The notes under the pieces are model-generated. The model worked only from the letters and a program-made list of their open reading frames with translations, had not been told where the DNA came from and did no database searches. Shown here piece after piece: positions 1 to 7,110 of a DNA stretch of 8,100 bases. A program made the position numbers and the translations under genes. How positions within the stretch are numbered: position 1 is the first letter of the stretch; each line of letters starts with the position of its first letter. The DNA is from Flavobacteriales bacterium. GTDB taxonomy: Bacteria > Bacteroidota > Bacteroidia > Flavobacteriales_D > Crocinitomicaceae. The stretch spans positions 1-8,100 of the forward strand of contig JABJEE010000083.1 in assembly GCA_018665005.1 (NCBI GenBank), given 5' to 3'.

Positions 1-2110
1 CTCCAAATCCATTAAAATCAGTAATCACACTTGCACTTGAAACCAACTCTGTAGGCTCAGTAGTGGAAAAGGTATCAACAGCAATACAGGTATTGTCATC
101 TACCACATTAATGATGTAATCTCCAGGAGAAAGCCCACCAATACTATCTACAACAGCACCATTAGACCAGGAAATATCAATGGGGTTCTCACCACTTACA
201 TCAGTAGAAATAAATGCATCATCAGATTGATAACACAAACTATTTTGTAGATTGACTAATGATATCACAGGATTTTCATAAATCACCACCGTAGCAAAGG
301 TGTCGAGAGAACAATCCAAACCAGGAAAAGTAATTTCGACATGATATTCTCCGGTATCACTTAAGCTTATGTCACCAACTCCAGTTTGATAATTGACATC
401 AGAAAATGAATTTGGACCTGACCATTCATAATTCGCTAAAGCTGAAAAAGATGCTGATAACTCCAATGAATCCCCAACGCACAAAGGCGGGTTATATAAC
501 ACCTCCGGTGGAGGACAACCCGACACATCAATTAACAATACATTACTGGCAGCAAGGGGGCACCCATTTGCATCTAACAAATCGGAGGCGCCATTATTTC
601 CATATTCATTTCCCGAAATGAACCCTTCTCCAAAGATATAAGCAACATGCTCTAAGGTAGAGTCACATTGAAACATTAAGCAATCATCAATAACAGTAAC
701 AAGAAATTTAATTACAGTACTATCCGTTCCTTGGGGAGATGCCTGCACCTCTCCTCCATTAGTAGCATCTGCGCCATTTCCTATTCGAACTTTTATCGAA
801 TTGGTAAAAACGTCATACTCTGCTTGATCATCTCCACTTAAATCCGTTTTCACACCAGAATTTGGCCCATAATCTATCGAAATTGAATTTGGCACATAGG
901 TCGTTCGAGGGTCTAAAGTATCCACAACAAATGTATTAATGGATAAATCAGAGCCAATATTTTTTCCCACCAAGGTGTACTCTAAAACATCCCCTGGCTC
1001 AACAATTCCTCCATTCAGGTCATCAATATAAACTGATGCCCGCAAATCAGGCTCGTAAATATCTATTGCTGATGTAAAAACACGGCAGAGTATATTTTCG
1101 GAAGAAGTTTGAACACGAATGGTTGCAGATGATGTATTGTTTCCAATGTAATTAAAAGAGGTGTTATCAGGTAGAAAAATCGCTGCATCATACCCTAAGG
1201 TATTATTAAAATTAGGATTCCTGAAAGGTGTAAGAACAGCGCCATTGGAAATGGTACTGTTAAATAAATTGGTAGCATTATGTAACGCATCTGAAATTTG
1301 AACATTATTACCGGCACCATTAAATCTCAACTGATCTCCCGAAGCCCCTCTATCACCTTCGTGGGCAACAACACCAAGCTCAAAATTAACGGGACCAGCT
1401 AAAGGTGTGGTGAATCCTGTAATGGGTATATCTAATGTATTACCTAAACCAATACTGCCGAAACCATCAAAGACTGATAAGTTTCTCATTGAATTGTAGA
1501 TGTTTTTGTAAACGACAACAATTGTCCATCCTCCGAATTTATTATTACCCGTCTGAGTTGTTATATCAGCAATCGTAAATCGTGCCTTTATACCTGCACT
1601 TTGAACTATCGAAGTGATGTCTTTAAAACAATGATAACTTGGATGGCTAATTGTGAATGCATCAACCATTTCATCCGCAATAAGGGATTGATAAAAACCT
1701 GAATTAACAGCCAGTTTTACTGTATTTCTCGTACTAAAACCGGGTACACCTGCATTAATTTCAGCACTCCAATACAACCCTGCCCAAGAGATTTCACTAC
1801 AATCATCTAAATTTAAACTATCACTAGACGACATAAAAGTAGAGCTTAAACCATCTATATCAATATATGACATACTAAAATTCTCATTCGAAGAGTTGCC
1901 GTTTGGAGGCACCTGAGCAACTGCAGATGCGCATCCCCCACTTGAACCACAGGAAACAGACACATTGGATAACATTGTTATTCCACCTTTCTGAGAGGTA
2001 ACAAATCGAATATCAAAAGGATCAAATAATTGAGCAGATAATTCAAGAGAAAAAAATAAAGAAAACATCAAAACCCCAATCAGATTTTTGAGAAATCGTT
2101 TTATAGACAA
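1..2110 (-). CDS. Large secreted modular surface protein with SprB-like repeat, N-terminal 703 residues, 3' end beyond window
   Basis: The reading frame is open without interruption from 2110 to the left edge, so the C-terminus, where a type IX sorting domain would be expected, is not visible. From the TTG at 2110 the protein begins with a Lys/Arg-containing start, a hydrophobic core and LSA-Q, a good Sec signal peptide with cleavage near residue 26. Residues about 30-340 form an extracellular domain with GGWTIVVVY at 193-201 followed by RNLSVFDGF, a pattern I associate with N-terminal domains of DUF11/gliding-motility-type proteins. Residues about 353-520 look like a DUF11 module (VEPGDVLEYTLVGKNIG). 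Residues about 532-612 look like an Ig/PKD-like fold (C544, W563, DTGEY at 585-589, C600). Residues about 617-703 match a SprB repeat (WSNG at 648-651, LSPGDY at 660-665, EPTEL at 685-689). An in-frame TTG at 2128 is an alternative start, and no ATG gives an equally good signal peptide. By inference it is a cell-surface or secreted adhesin-like protein. Its ligand and exact role are unknown. Confidence 0.85.
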   Translation of the reverse strand, partial: MSIKRFLKNLIGVLMFSLFFSLELSAQLFDPFDIRFVTSQKGGITMLSNVSVSCGSSGGCASAVAQVPPNGNSSNENFSMSYIDIDGLSSTFMSSSDSLNLDDCSEISWAGLYWSAEINAGVPGFSTRNTVKLAVNSGFYQSLIADEMVDAFTISHPSYHCFKDITSIVQSAGIKARFTIADITTQTGNNKFGGWTIVVVYKNIYNSMRNLSVFDGFGSIGLGNTLDIPITGFTTPLAGPVNFELGVVAHEGDRGASGDQLRFNGAGNNVQISDALHNATNLFNSTISNGAVLTPFRNPNFNNTLGYDAAIFLPDNTSFNYIGNNTSSATIRVQTSSENILCRVFTSAIDIYEPDLRASVYIDDLNGGIVEPGDVLEYTLVGKNIGSDLSINTFVVDTLDPRTTYVPNSISIDYGPNSGVKTDLSGDDQAEYDVFTNSIKVRIGNGADATNGGEVQASPQGTDSTVIKFLVTVIDDCLMFQCDSTLEHVAYIFGEGFISGNEYGNNGASDLLDANGCPLAASNVLLIDVSGCPPPEVLYNPPLCVGDSLELSASFSALANYEWSGPNSFSDVNYQTGVGDISLSDTGEYHVEITFPGLDCSLDTFATVVIYENPVISLVNLQNSLCYQSDDAFISTDVSGENPIDISWSNGAVVDSIGGLSPGDYIINVVDDNTCIAVDTFSTTEPTELVSSASVITDFNGFG
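2..262 (-). other. SprB-like repeat module (first visible copy)
   Basis: Residues about 617-703 of the surface protein follow the SprB repeat pattern: a Cys early in the unit (C626), D-V-S-G, I-S-W-S-N-G, a leucine-rich L-S-P-G-D-Y turn, V-D-D-N-x-C, then T-E-P-T-E-L, with D-F-N-G-F-G apparently opening the next unit at the window edge. In gliding Flavobacteria such units occur in large surface adhesins exported by type IX secretion. Only one unit is visible, so the number of copies is unknown. Confidence 0.7.
2033..2110 (-). other. Sec signal peptide of the modular surface protein
   Basis: Residues 1-26 show a short positive region (SIKRFLKN), a hydrophobic core (LIGVLMFSLFFSL) and a small-residue cleavage site (LSA before Q27). 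A Gln directly after the cleavage site is common in exported Bacteroidota proteins. There is no lipobox cysteine, so this is not a lipoprotein. The signal peptide lies directly after the TTG codons, which supports starting at TTG2110 (or TTG2128) rather than at the later ATG inside the hydrophobic core. Confidence 0.75.
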
Positions 2111-2155
2111 ATTGCTGTTGTCGAGCAAGGTTTTATAGTATTAGTTATATTCAGT

Positions 2156-2176
2156 TAAAAAACGAGTGTTCTCGTC
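2156..2176 (-). terminator. Small intrinsic terminator-like hairpin after parE-parC
   Basis: Read on the minus strand, ACGAG-AACA-CTCGT forms a 5-bp stem with a 4-base loop, extendable by a G-U pair, followed at once by a run of T. The other strand has no T run after the stem, so the signal is directional and fits the end of the parE-parC transcript about 130 bases after the parC stop. The stem is short, so efficiency is uncertain, and it might instead be part of the next gene's leader. Confidence 0.45.
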
Positions 2177-2185
2177 AAAAGTTGC

Positions 2186-2193
2186 CAAATGTA
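2186..2193 (-). promoter_or_regulatory. Candidate Bacteroidota -7 element upstream of the surface-protein gene
   Basis: TACATTTG on the minus strand matches the Bacteroidota -7 consensus TAnnTTTG. It lies about 75 bases upstream of the TTG start at 2110. A TTG about 17 bases further upstream could act as a weak -33 element, but the spacing is slightly short. The predicted transcript start would fall just before the small hairpin at 2162-2175, so the hairpin would sit in the 5' leader. The match is short and could be chance in AT-rich DNA. Confidence 0.35.
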
Positions 2194-2224
2194 TAAAAAA
2201 GAAAAGCTTCCAAGAAATACATCC

Positions 2225-2243
2225 ATAGAATAGTCTATTCTAT
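2225..2243. repeat. Perfect 9+1+9 palindrome in the parC/surface-protein intergenic region
   Basis: ATAGAATAG-T-CTATTCTAT is a perfect inverted repeat with a single central base. It lies 65-83 bases after the parC stop and about 115 bases before the next gene. No T run follows on either strand, so a classic terminator is unlikely. The near-zero spacer fits a dimeric repressor operator, or an RNA hairpin that protects the 3' end of the parC transcript. Confidence 0.6.
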
Positions 2244-2307
2244 TAAACTTTTAGACCACTAAACAAGCAGGAACATTTGTTCTAAACCATGACTTTATAG
2301 GGTTGTT

Positions 2308-5181
2308 CTAAAACAACTTCATTTGTTCGTCATCGTCTGATTTGTTCGATTTACTGTTCTCTTTTGACTCCTTTGGCTCCTCACTTGTAAGGTCCCATTC
2401 TATGGTATTGGAAGATTCTTTCGTTTCTGTTACCACTTCATCCTTTACTTTAACAGATGTGTTCTTCTTTACTTCTGACTTAATTGATTTTCTTTTTTCG
2501 GGAACTATTTTTTTTTCAAAATTCTCCTTATGTTCTTTTGAATCTTTTAAAATTGAATTTGAAGTATCAGCATCTTTTTCCTTGTTCACTAACTCTACTT
2601 CAGGCTGAACCTCAACCACTTCCTCAACCTCATCTGGCCATGGCTCCTTACTTTTTTGAATATCATGATTCAATAGGACCTCCTTGACCTTGTATTTTGT
2701 CAATTGGTTCCCCTGAGCCTTCATTCCCTTAACTTCTATAAATTCATCCAATTGAATAACTTTATTCGGTAGGTTTTTAGTTTCCTTTAGTTGCTTATTA
2801 AAAACCAAAGTAACTTCTGGCTGATACGCCGTGGAATAAGCTGACATAAATGAACCTTTGCTGTCACTTATAAAAGAGACTCTTTTATCACTGGTTACCT
2901 CACACAAGAACCTTTTTACGAAACTCTGAGATTTGGAACCGTCGTGATAAACTACAGAAATGGCATGTTTTGGACTCCATTTTTCAATATGGACAATATC
3001 TTCATCAAATCGGGTTGACAAATCAAAACTACTTAATCTGTATTCCCCATTTGAGTATATCGAAAGAATCTTATCCTCTCCTTTAAAAGCTCCAATAAAA
3101 GATCCTCTTTCCTCATCGTTTAAACGGGTTACAGTTTGGTCATACCAAATTTTCCTTGCCGCAAGAGTAGAACCTCCAAGTTCCTTTAAAACCACCTTTT
3201 GAATAAGCTCCTTGGTAACTCTATTACCAACAGACTTTCTTCCTTTAATCAATAATTCACCAAAATCAACCTCGAATTTAGATTTCTTAAGATGCGGTCT
3301 AGGTCTCAAAATAACATTAACCACTTCCCTTTCTCCATTCGGATGGGCAGAAAAATAATGGACCTTTGAAGATTTTGACCCCTTGGTAAGATCATATTCA
3401 GTATCCCGAGTAATTGAATTTACATAGAAACGCTTCATCATCGATTGACCTCCTCTACCATCCTGGTAAATCATGTGATAAATTTTACGCTTGTCTCCCT
3501 TTTTCCAAACATGAGCATAAATCATATCCTTTCCGACAAACTTTTTATCTGCAATCTTGGTTATCATCATTTTCCCTGTTGAAAAGAAACAAATAATATC
3601 ATCGATTTCTGAGCAGTCACAAACAGCCTCACATTTTCTTAAGCTATGACCAATAAACCCTTCTTCATAATCAACATAAAGTTTTTTATTTGCAATAATC
3701 ACCTTAGATGCACTGATATTATCGAAAGTTTTTATCTCTGTTTTACGCTCTTTTCCTGAACCGAAATTTTTCTTTAAATCTTTAAAATAATTGATTGCAT
3801 ATTCCACAAGATTAGCCAAATGATGCTTGATTTCTTTAATCTGCTCATCAATCTTAAGAAGATTGTCATCTGCCTTTGTGGCATCAAATCTCGTGATTCT
3901 TATCATCGGGATTTGAGTTAATTTTTGTAAATCTTCATCTGTGATTTCCTGAATCAACTGTTTTTTGAAAGGCTTAAAAGATTTGTACAAATATTCATAG
4001 AGTGCTACTTTATCAGAATACTTCTTAAAATCAATGTACATCTCATTATTGATGAATATCTTTTCAAGTGTGGCAAAATGCCATTGTCTCTCAAGCTCTT
4101 CTAACTTGATTTCTAGCTCTCTTTTTAATAAGGCTAAAGTATTGTCTGTTGATGTTTTTAAAATTTCAGAAACACCTATAAATACAGGTTTTTCTCCATC
4201 AATAATAGACGAGTTTGGAGATATCGATACTTCACAATCGGTAAAAGCATACAAGGCATCAATCGTTTTGTCAGGGGATACCCCTGAGGACAAATGAATA
4301 ATGATTTCGGCAATTGCTGACGTATTGTCTTCAATCTTTTTTATTTTGATCTTACCTTTATCGTTAGCCTTTAAAACAGAATCAATTAATGAGGTCGTCG
4401 TCGTCCCATAAGGGATTTCATTAATGATTAAAGTCTTGGCATCTTGTTTTTTAATCTTTCCACGAACCCTAATTCTTCCTCCTCTTTTTCCATCATTGTA
4501 ATTGGAAAAATCAGCCATGCCTCCATTGGGGAAATCCGGATAAAACTGCACCTTTTTGCCTCTCAAGTGACTAATGGAATTATCTATAAGCTCAATAAAA
4601 TTATGAGGGAGGAACTTACATGCCATACCAACGGCTATTCCTTCGGCACCTTGTGCAAGTAGTAACGGGAATTTCATTGGAAGTTGCTCCGGCTCCTTAT
4701 TTCTACCGTCATAGCTTGACAACCAATTGGTTGTTTTTCCATTAAACGCAACGTGCAAAGCAAATTTCGACAAACGTGCCTCAATGTATCTTGGTGCTGC
4801 AGCACCGTCTCCAGTCAAAGTATTACCCCAGTTCCCTTGACAATCAATCATGAGTTCTTTTTGCCCGATTTGAACTAAAGCATCTCCAATCGAAGCATCT
4901 CCATGAGGGTGAAACTTCATCGTGTTTCCAATAATATTGGCAACTTTATTATATCGCCCATCTTCCATTTCTTTCATGGAATGCAATATTCTTCTTTGAA
5001 CAGGTTTTAAACCATCAAATAAACTTGGGACAGCTCTTTCAAGAATTACATAGCTGGCATAATCAAGAAACCAACTTTTATATAAACCGCTAACGGGAAC
5101 AACGCTTTCATCAAGCTGTTTGTTTTCGAATGGATTGCGCTCCTCCTCTGGTAATTGATTTTCTTCTGAATCCTTTGACAT
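2308..5181 (-). CDS. parC: DNA topoisomerase IV subunit A (ParC)
   Basis: ParC is the DNA-cleaving and rejoining subunit of topoisomerase IV, which unlinks daughter chromosomes and relaxes supercoils as a ParC2ParE2 complex. The N-terminal winged-helix/tower region includes HPHGDASIGDALV at 91-103, the catalytic tyrosine Y132 with R131 in APRYIEARL, and GIAVGMA at 181-187, where I182 corresponds to the DNA-intercalating isoleucine. A helical coiled-coil stretch spans about 345-470. The C-terminal beta-pinwheel region (about 490-842) has two related segments, at 571-585 and 744-758, and lacks a canonical GyrA box, which favours ParC over GyrA. Residues about 843-957 are a Lys/Glu/Ser-rich tail with no visible fold, ending in QMKLF. 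At 957 residues it is longer than the roughly 750 of Escherichia coli ParC. The ATG lies 2 bases after the parE stop, which implies translational coupling. Residues equivalent to GyrA Ser83 and Asp87 are Ala96 and Asp100. Confidence 0.95.
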   Translation of the reverse strand: MSKDSEENQLPEEERNPFENKQLDESVVPVSGLYKSWFLDYASYVILERAVPSLFDGLKPVQRRILHSMKEMEDGRYNKVANIIGNTMKFHPHGDASIGDALVQIGQKELMIDCQGNWGNTLTGDGAAAPRYIEARLSKFALHVAFNGKTTNWLSSYDGRNKEPEQLPMKFPLLLAQGAEGIAVGMACKFLPHNFIELIDNSISHLRGKKVQFYPDFPNGGMADFSNYNDGKRGGRIRVRGKIKKQDAKTLIINEIPYGTTTTSLIDSVLKANDKGKIKIKKIEDNTSAIAEIIIHLSSGVSPDKTIDALYAFTDCEVSISPNSSIIDGEKPVFIGVSEILKTSTDNTLALLKRELEIKLEELERQWHFATLEKIFINNEMYIDFKKYSDKVALYEYLYKSFKPFKKQLIQEITDEDLQKLTQIPMIRITRFDATKADDNLLKIDEQIKEIKHHLANLVEYAINYFKDLKKNFGSGKERKTEIKTFDNISASKVIIANKKLYVDYEEGFIGHSLRKCEAVCDCSEIDDIICFFSTGKMMITKIADKKFVGKDMIYAHVWKKGDKRKIYHMIYQDGRGGQSMMKRFYVNSITRDTEYDLTKGSKSSKVHYFSAHPNGEREVVNVILRPRPHLKKSKFEVDFGELLIKGRKSVGNRVTKELIQKVVLKELGGSTLAARKIWYDQTVTRLNDEERGSFIGAFKGEDKILSIYSNGEYRLSSFDLSTRFDEDIVHIEKWSPKHAISVVYHDGSKSQSFVKRFLCEVTSDKRVSFISDSKGSFMSAYSTAYQPEVTLVFNKQLKETKNLPNKVIQLDEFIEVKGMKAQGNQLTKYKVKEVLLNHDIQKSKEPWPDEVEEVVEVQPEVELVNKEKDADTSNSILKDSKEHKENFEKKIVPEKRKSIKSEVKKNTSVKVKDEVVTETKESSNTIEWDLTSEEPKESKENSKSNKSDDDEQMKLF
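2311..2325 (-). other. Putative sliding-clamp-binding motif QMKLF at the ParC C-terminus
   Basis: The last five codons before the parC stop encode Q953-M954-K955-L956-F957. This fits the bacterial beta-clamp-binding consensus QL[S/D]LF, in which Q, a hydrophobic residue at position 2, and LF at the end are the main determinants. It is at the extreme C-terminus after a long charged linker, the placement typical of working clamp motifs in polymerases and repair proteins. Binding itself is inferred, not shown. Confidence 0.5.
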
Positions 5182-5183
5182 AA

Positions 5184-7082
5184 TTACGATGCTATATCTA
5201 TTTGTATATTTTCGTCTGCTTCTGCATCAGCTTTCTCTTTTCCTTCTGCTTGATCTTTTACTACCCTTAAATTATTAATGATAAACTCCTGTCTTTGCTG
5301 TGTATTCTTACCCATGAAATAAGATAAGATGGAATCAATTGAGGCGTCATGTGATAAAAGGACAGGCTCAAGTCTCATTTGCTCACCAATAAAATGAACA
5401 AATTCATCCGGTGATATTTCACCCAAACCTTTAAATCGAGTAATCTCAGCTCCTCTTCCTATTTCACTAATAGCAGCAACGCGCTCTTCGTCAGAATAGC
5501 AATAAATGGTTTTCTTTTTGTTGCGGACTCTGAACAAGGGCGTTTGGAGCACATACACATGATTTTTCTTTACCAAATCAGGGAAAAACTGAAGGAAGAA
5601 TGTCAATAATAGCATTCTAATATGCATACCATCCACATCCGCATCAGTAGCGATAACTACTTTGTTATACCGAAGGTTTTCGAGATCATCTTCGATATCT
5701 AGGGCAGCTTGAACCAAATTAAACTCCTCATTTTCATAAACCACCTTTTTGGTTAAGCCATAACAATTCAAAGGTTTACCCCTTAATGAAAAAACAGCTT
5801 GAGTAGCTACATCGCGTGATTTTGTAATTGAACCACTTGCAGAATCTCCCTCAGTAATAAACAATGTGCTTTCTTCTCTTCTGTCATTTTTTAGGTCTGT
5901 TAAATGTACACGACAATCTCTCAGTTTTTTATTGTGAAGATTTGCTTTTTTCGATCTCTCTCTTGCAATCTTACGTATACCCGCTAAATCTTTTCTCTCT
6001 TTCTCTGACTGCTTAATTTTATTTTCAATCGTTTGAGCAATATCTGGATTCTTATGAAGGAAATTATCTAGCTTATCCTTCAGGAAATCGTTGATAAAAG
6101 CACGCATTGATTTTCCACCTGGTTCAATTTCGAGAGATCCTAGTTTTGTTTTCGTTTGGGACTCAAAAATCGGCTCCATTACTTTTACAGAAACAGCAGC
6201 TACAATAGACTGACGAATATCTGAAGATTCGTAGTTTTTGCTGTAAAAGTCTTTAATCACCTTGGACACGGATTCTCTAAAAGCACTTTGGTGAGTTCCT
6301 CCTTGAGTCGTATGTTGACCATTCACAAATGAATAATAGTCTTCTCCATATGTTCTTCCATGGGTAAACGCAACTTCAATGTCTTCACCTTCCAAATGAA
6401 TAATGGGATACAATGGATCTCCATCCATATTGTCTTCTAATAAGTCTTTAAGACCATTTTTAGATTGGTATTTTTTACCATTGAAATGAATTGAAAGCCC
6501 CCTATTTAAATAGCAATAATTCCAAATCATCTTTTCCAAATAATGCGTTTTGTACGCATACTTTTTAAAGACGGTATTGTCAGGATTAAATTCTACATAC
6601 GTGCCATTATCTTCATCAGAATCAATTAGAGCAGATTCTTCAGAAAGTTCTCCACGCACAAAAGAAGCTTTTTTCAGCTTGCCGTCACGGACAGAATAGA
6701 CGGAAAAATAAGAAGATAATGCATTTACCGCTTTGGTTCCTACACCATTCAAACCTACCGATTTTTTAAATGCTTTTGAATCATATTTACCTCCGGTGTT
6801 CATTTTTGACACCACGTCAACGACCTTTCCTAGCGGAATACCTCTTCCGTAGTCTCGAATGGCAACCAAACCATCTTTAATGGTAATATCAACTTTTTTG
6901 CCATTACCCATAACAAACTCATCGATACAATTATCCAAAACCTCCTTAACCAAAACATAAATGCCATCATCAGCAGCAGAGCCATCTCCTAATTTACCAA
7001 TATACATACCTGGTCTTAAGCGAATATGCTCCTTCCAATCTAAAGAACGAATATTGTCTTCTGTATATTGATTATCAGTCAT
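5184..7082 (-). CDS. parE: DNA topoisomerase IV subunit B (ParE)
   Basis: ParE is the ATPase subunit of topoisomerase IV, driving strand passage by ATP-dependent dimerisation. The GHKL ATPase domain has the N-box EVLDNCIDE with catalytic E47 and Mg-binding N51, DYGRGIP at 77-83, and the ATP-lid motif GLNGVGTKAVNALS at 110-123. The transducer domain carries the QTK loop (309-311) whose lysine contacts the ATP gamma-phosphate. The TOPRIM domain has EGDSASGS with E411 and the metal-binding DADVDG at 480-485, plus LRGKPLN at 433-439. The length of 632 residues suits ParE or a compact GyrB. The adjacent ParC partner and the N-terminus (YTEDNIRSLDWKEHIRLRPG) favour ParE. The ATG at 7082 places the conserved N-terminal region normally, and no better start lies upstream. 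It leads a two-gene unit with parC. The promoter candidate lies 29-66 bases upstream. Confidence 0.95.
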   Translation of the reverse strand: MTDNQYTEDNIRSLDWKEHIRLRPGMYIGKLGDGSAADDGIYVLVKEVLDNCIDEFVMGNGKKVDITIKDGLVAIRDYGRGIPLGKVVDVVSKMNTGGKYDSKAFKKSVGLNGVGTKAVNALSSYFSVYSVRDGKLKKASFVRGELSEESALIDSDEDNGTYVEFNPDNTVFKKYAYKTHYLEKMIWNYCYLNRGLSIHFNGKKYQSKNGLKDLLEDNMDGDPLYPIIHLEGEDIEVAFTHGRTYGEDYYSFVNGQHTTQGGTHQSAFRESVSKVIKDFYSKNYESSDIRQSIVAAVSVKVMEPIFESQTKTKLGSLEIEPGGKSMRAFINDFLKDKLDNFLHKNPDIAQTIENKIKQSEKERKDLAGIRKIARERSKKANLHNKKLRDCRVHLTDLKNDRREESTLFITEGDSASGSITKSRDVATQAVFSLRGKPLNCYGLTKKVVYENEEFNLVQAALDIEDDLENLRYNKVVIATDADVDGMHIRMLLLTFFLQFFPDLVKKNHVYVLQTPLFRVRNKKKTIYCYSDEERVAAISEIGRGAEITRFKGLGEISPDEFVHFIGEQMRLEPVLLSHDASIDSILSYFMGKNTQQRQEFIINNLRVVKDQAEGKEKADAEADENIQIDIAS

Positions 7083-7110
7083 ATATGAGTTTCATGTTTG
7101 TGATTCCAAA

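Noticed and set aside
406..621. Plus-strand open frame of 71 codons
   Set aside because: It lies antisense within the continuous minus-strand surface-protein frame, has an unremarkable composition and no recognisable domain.
2175..2222. Tiny minus-strand frame (15 codons, MYFLEAFLFYTFGNF) in the intergenic region
   Set aside because: It is too short, and its hydrophobic codons follow from the T-rich run. It also overlaps the candidate promoter, so chance is the simpler explanation.
2271..2317. Repeated TTGTTCTAAA at 2277 and 2303, with a GTTGTT/AACAAC hairpin around the parC stop codon
   Set aside because: Two 10-base copies and a 6-bp stem are weak in AT-rich DNA. No T run follows, so I do not call a terminator or regulatory repeat.
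2342..4662. Several plus-strand open frames of 60-88 codons opposite parC
   Set aside because: They are antisense to a strongly conserved gene, are rich in Ser/Phe/Leu as expected for the complement of Lys/Glu codons, and show no independent coding evidence.
5184..7082. Assignment as gyrase subunit B
   Set aside because: The adjacent A subunit has no canonical GyrA box, and the two genes form a parE-parC pair of Bacteroidota type, so topoisomerase IV fits better. A GyrB/GyrA pair is expected elsewhere in the genome.
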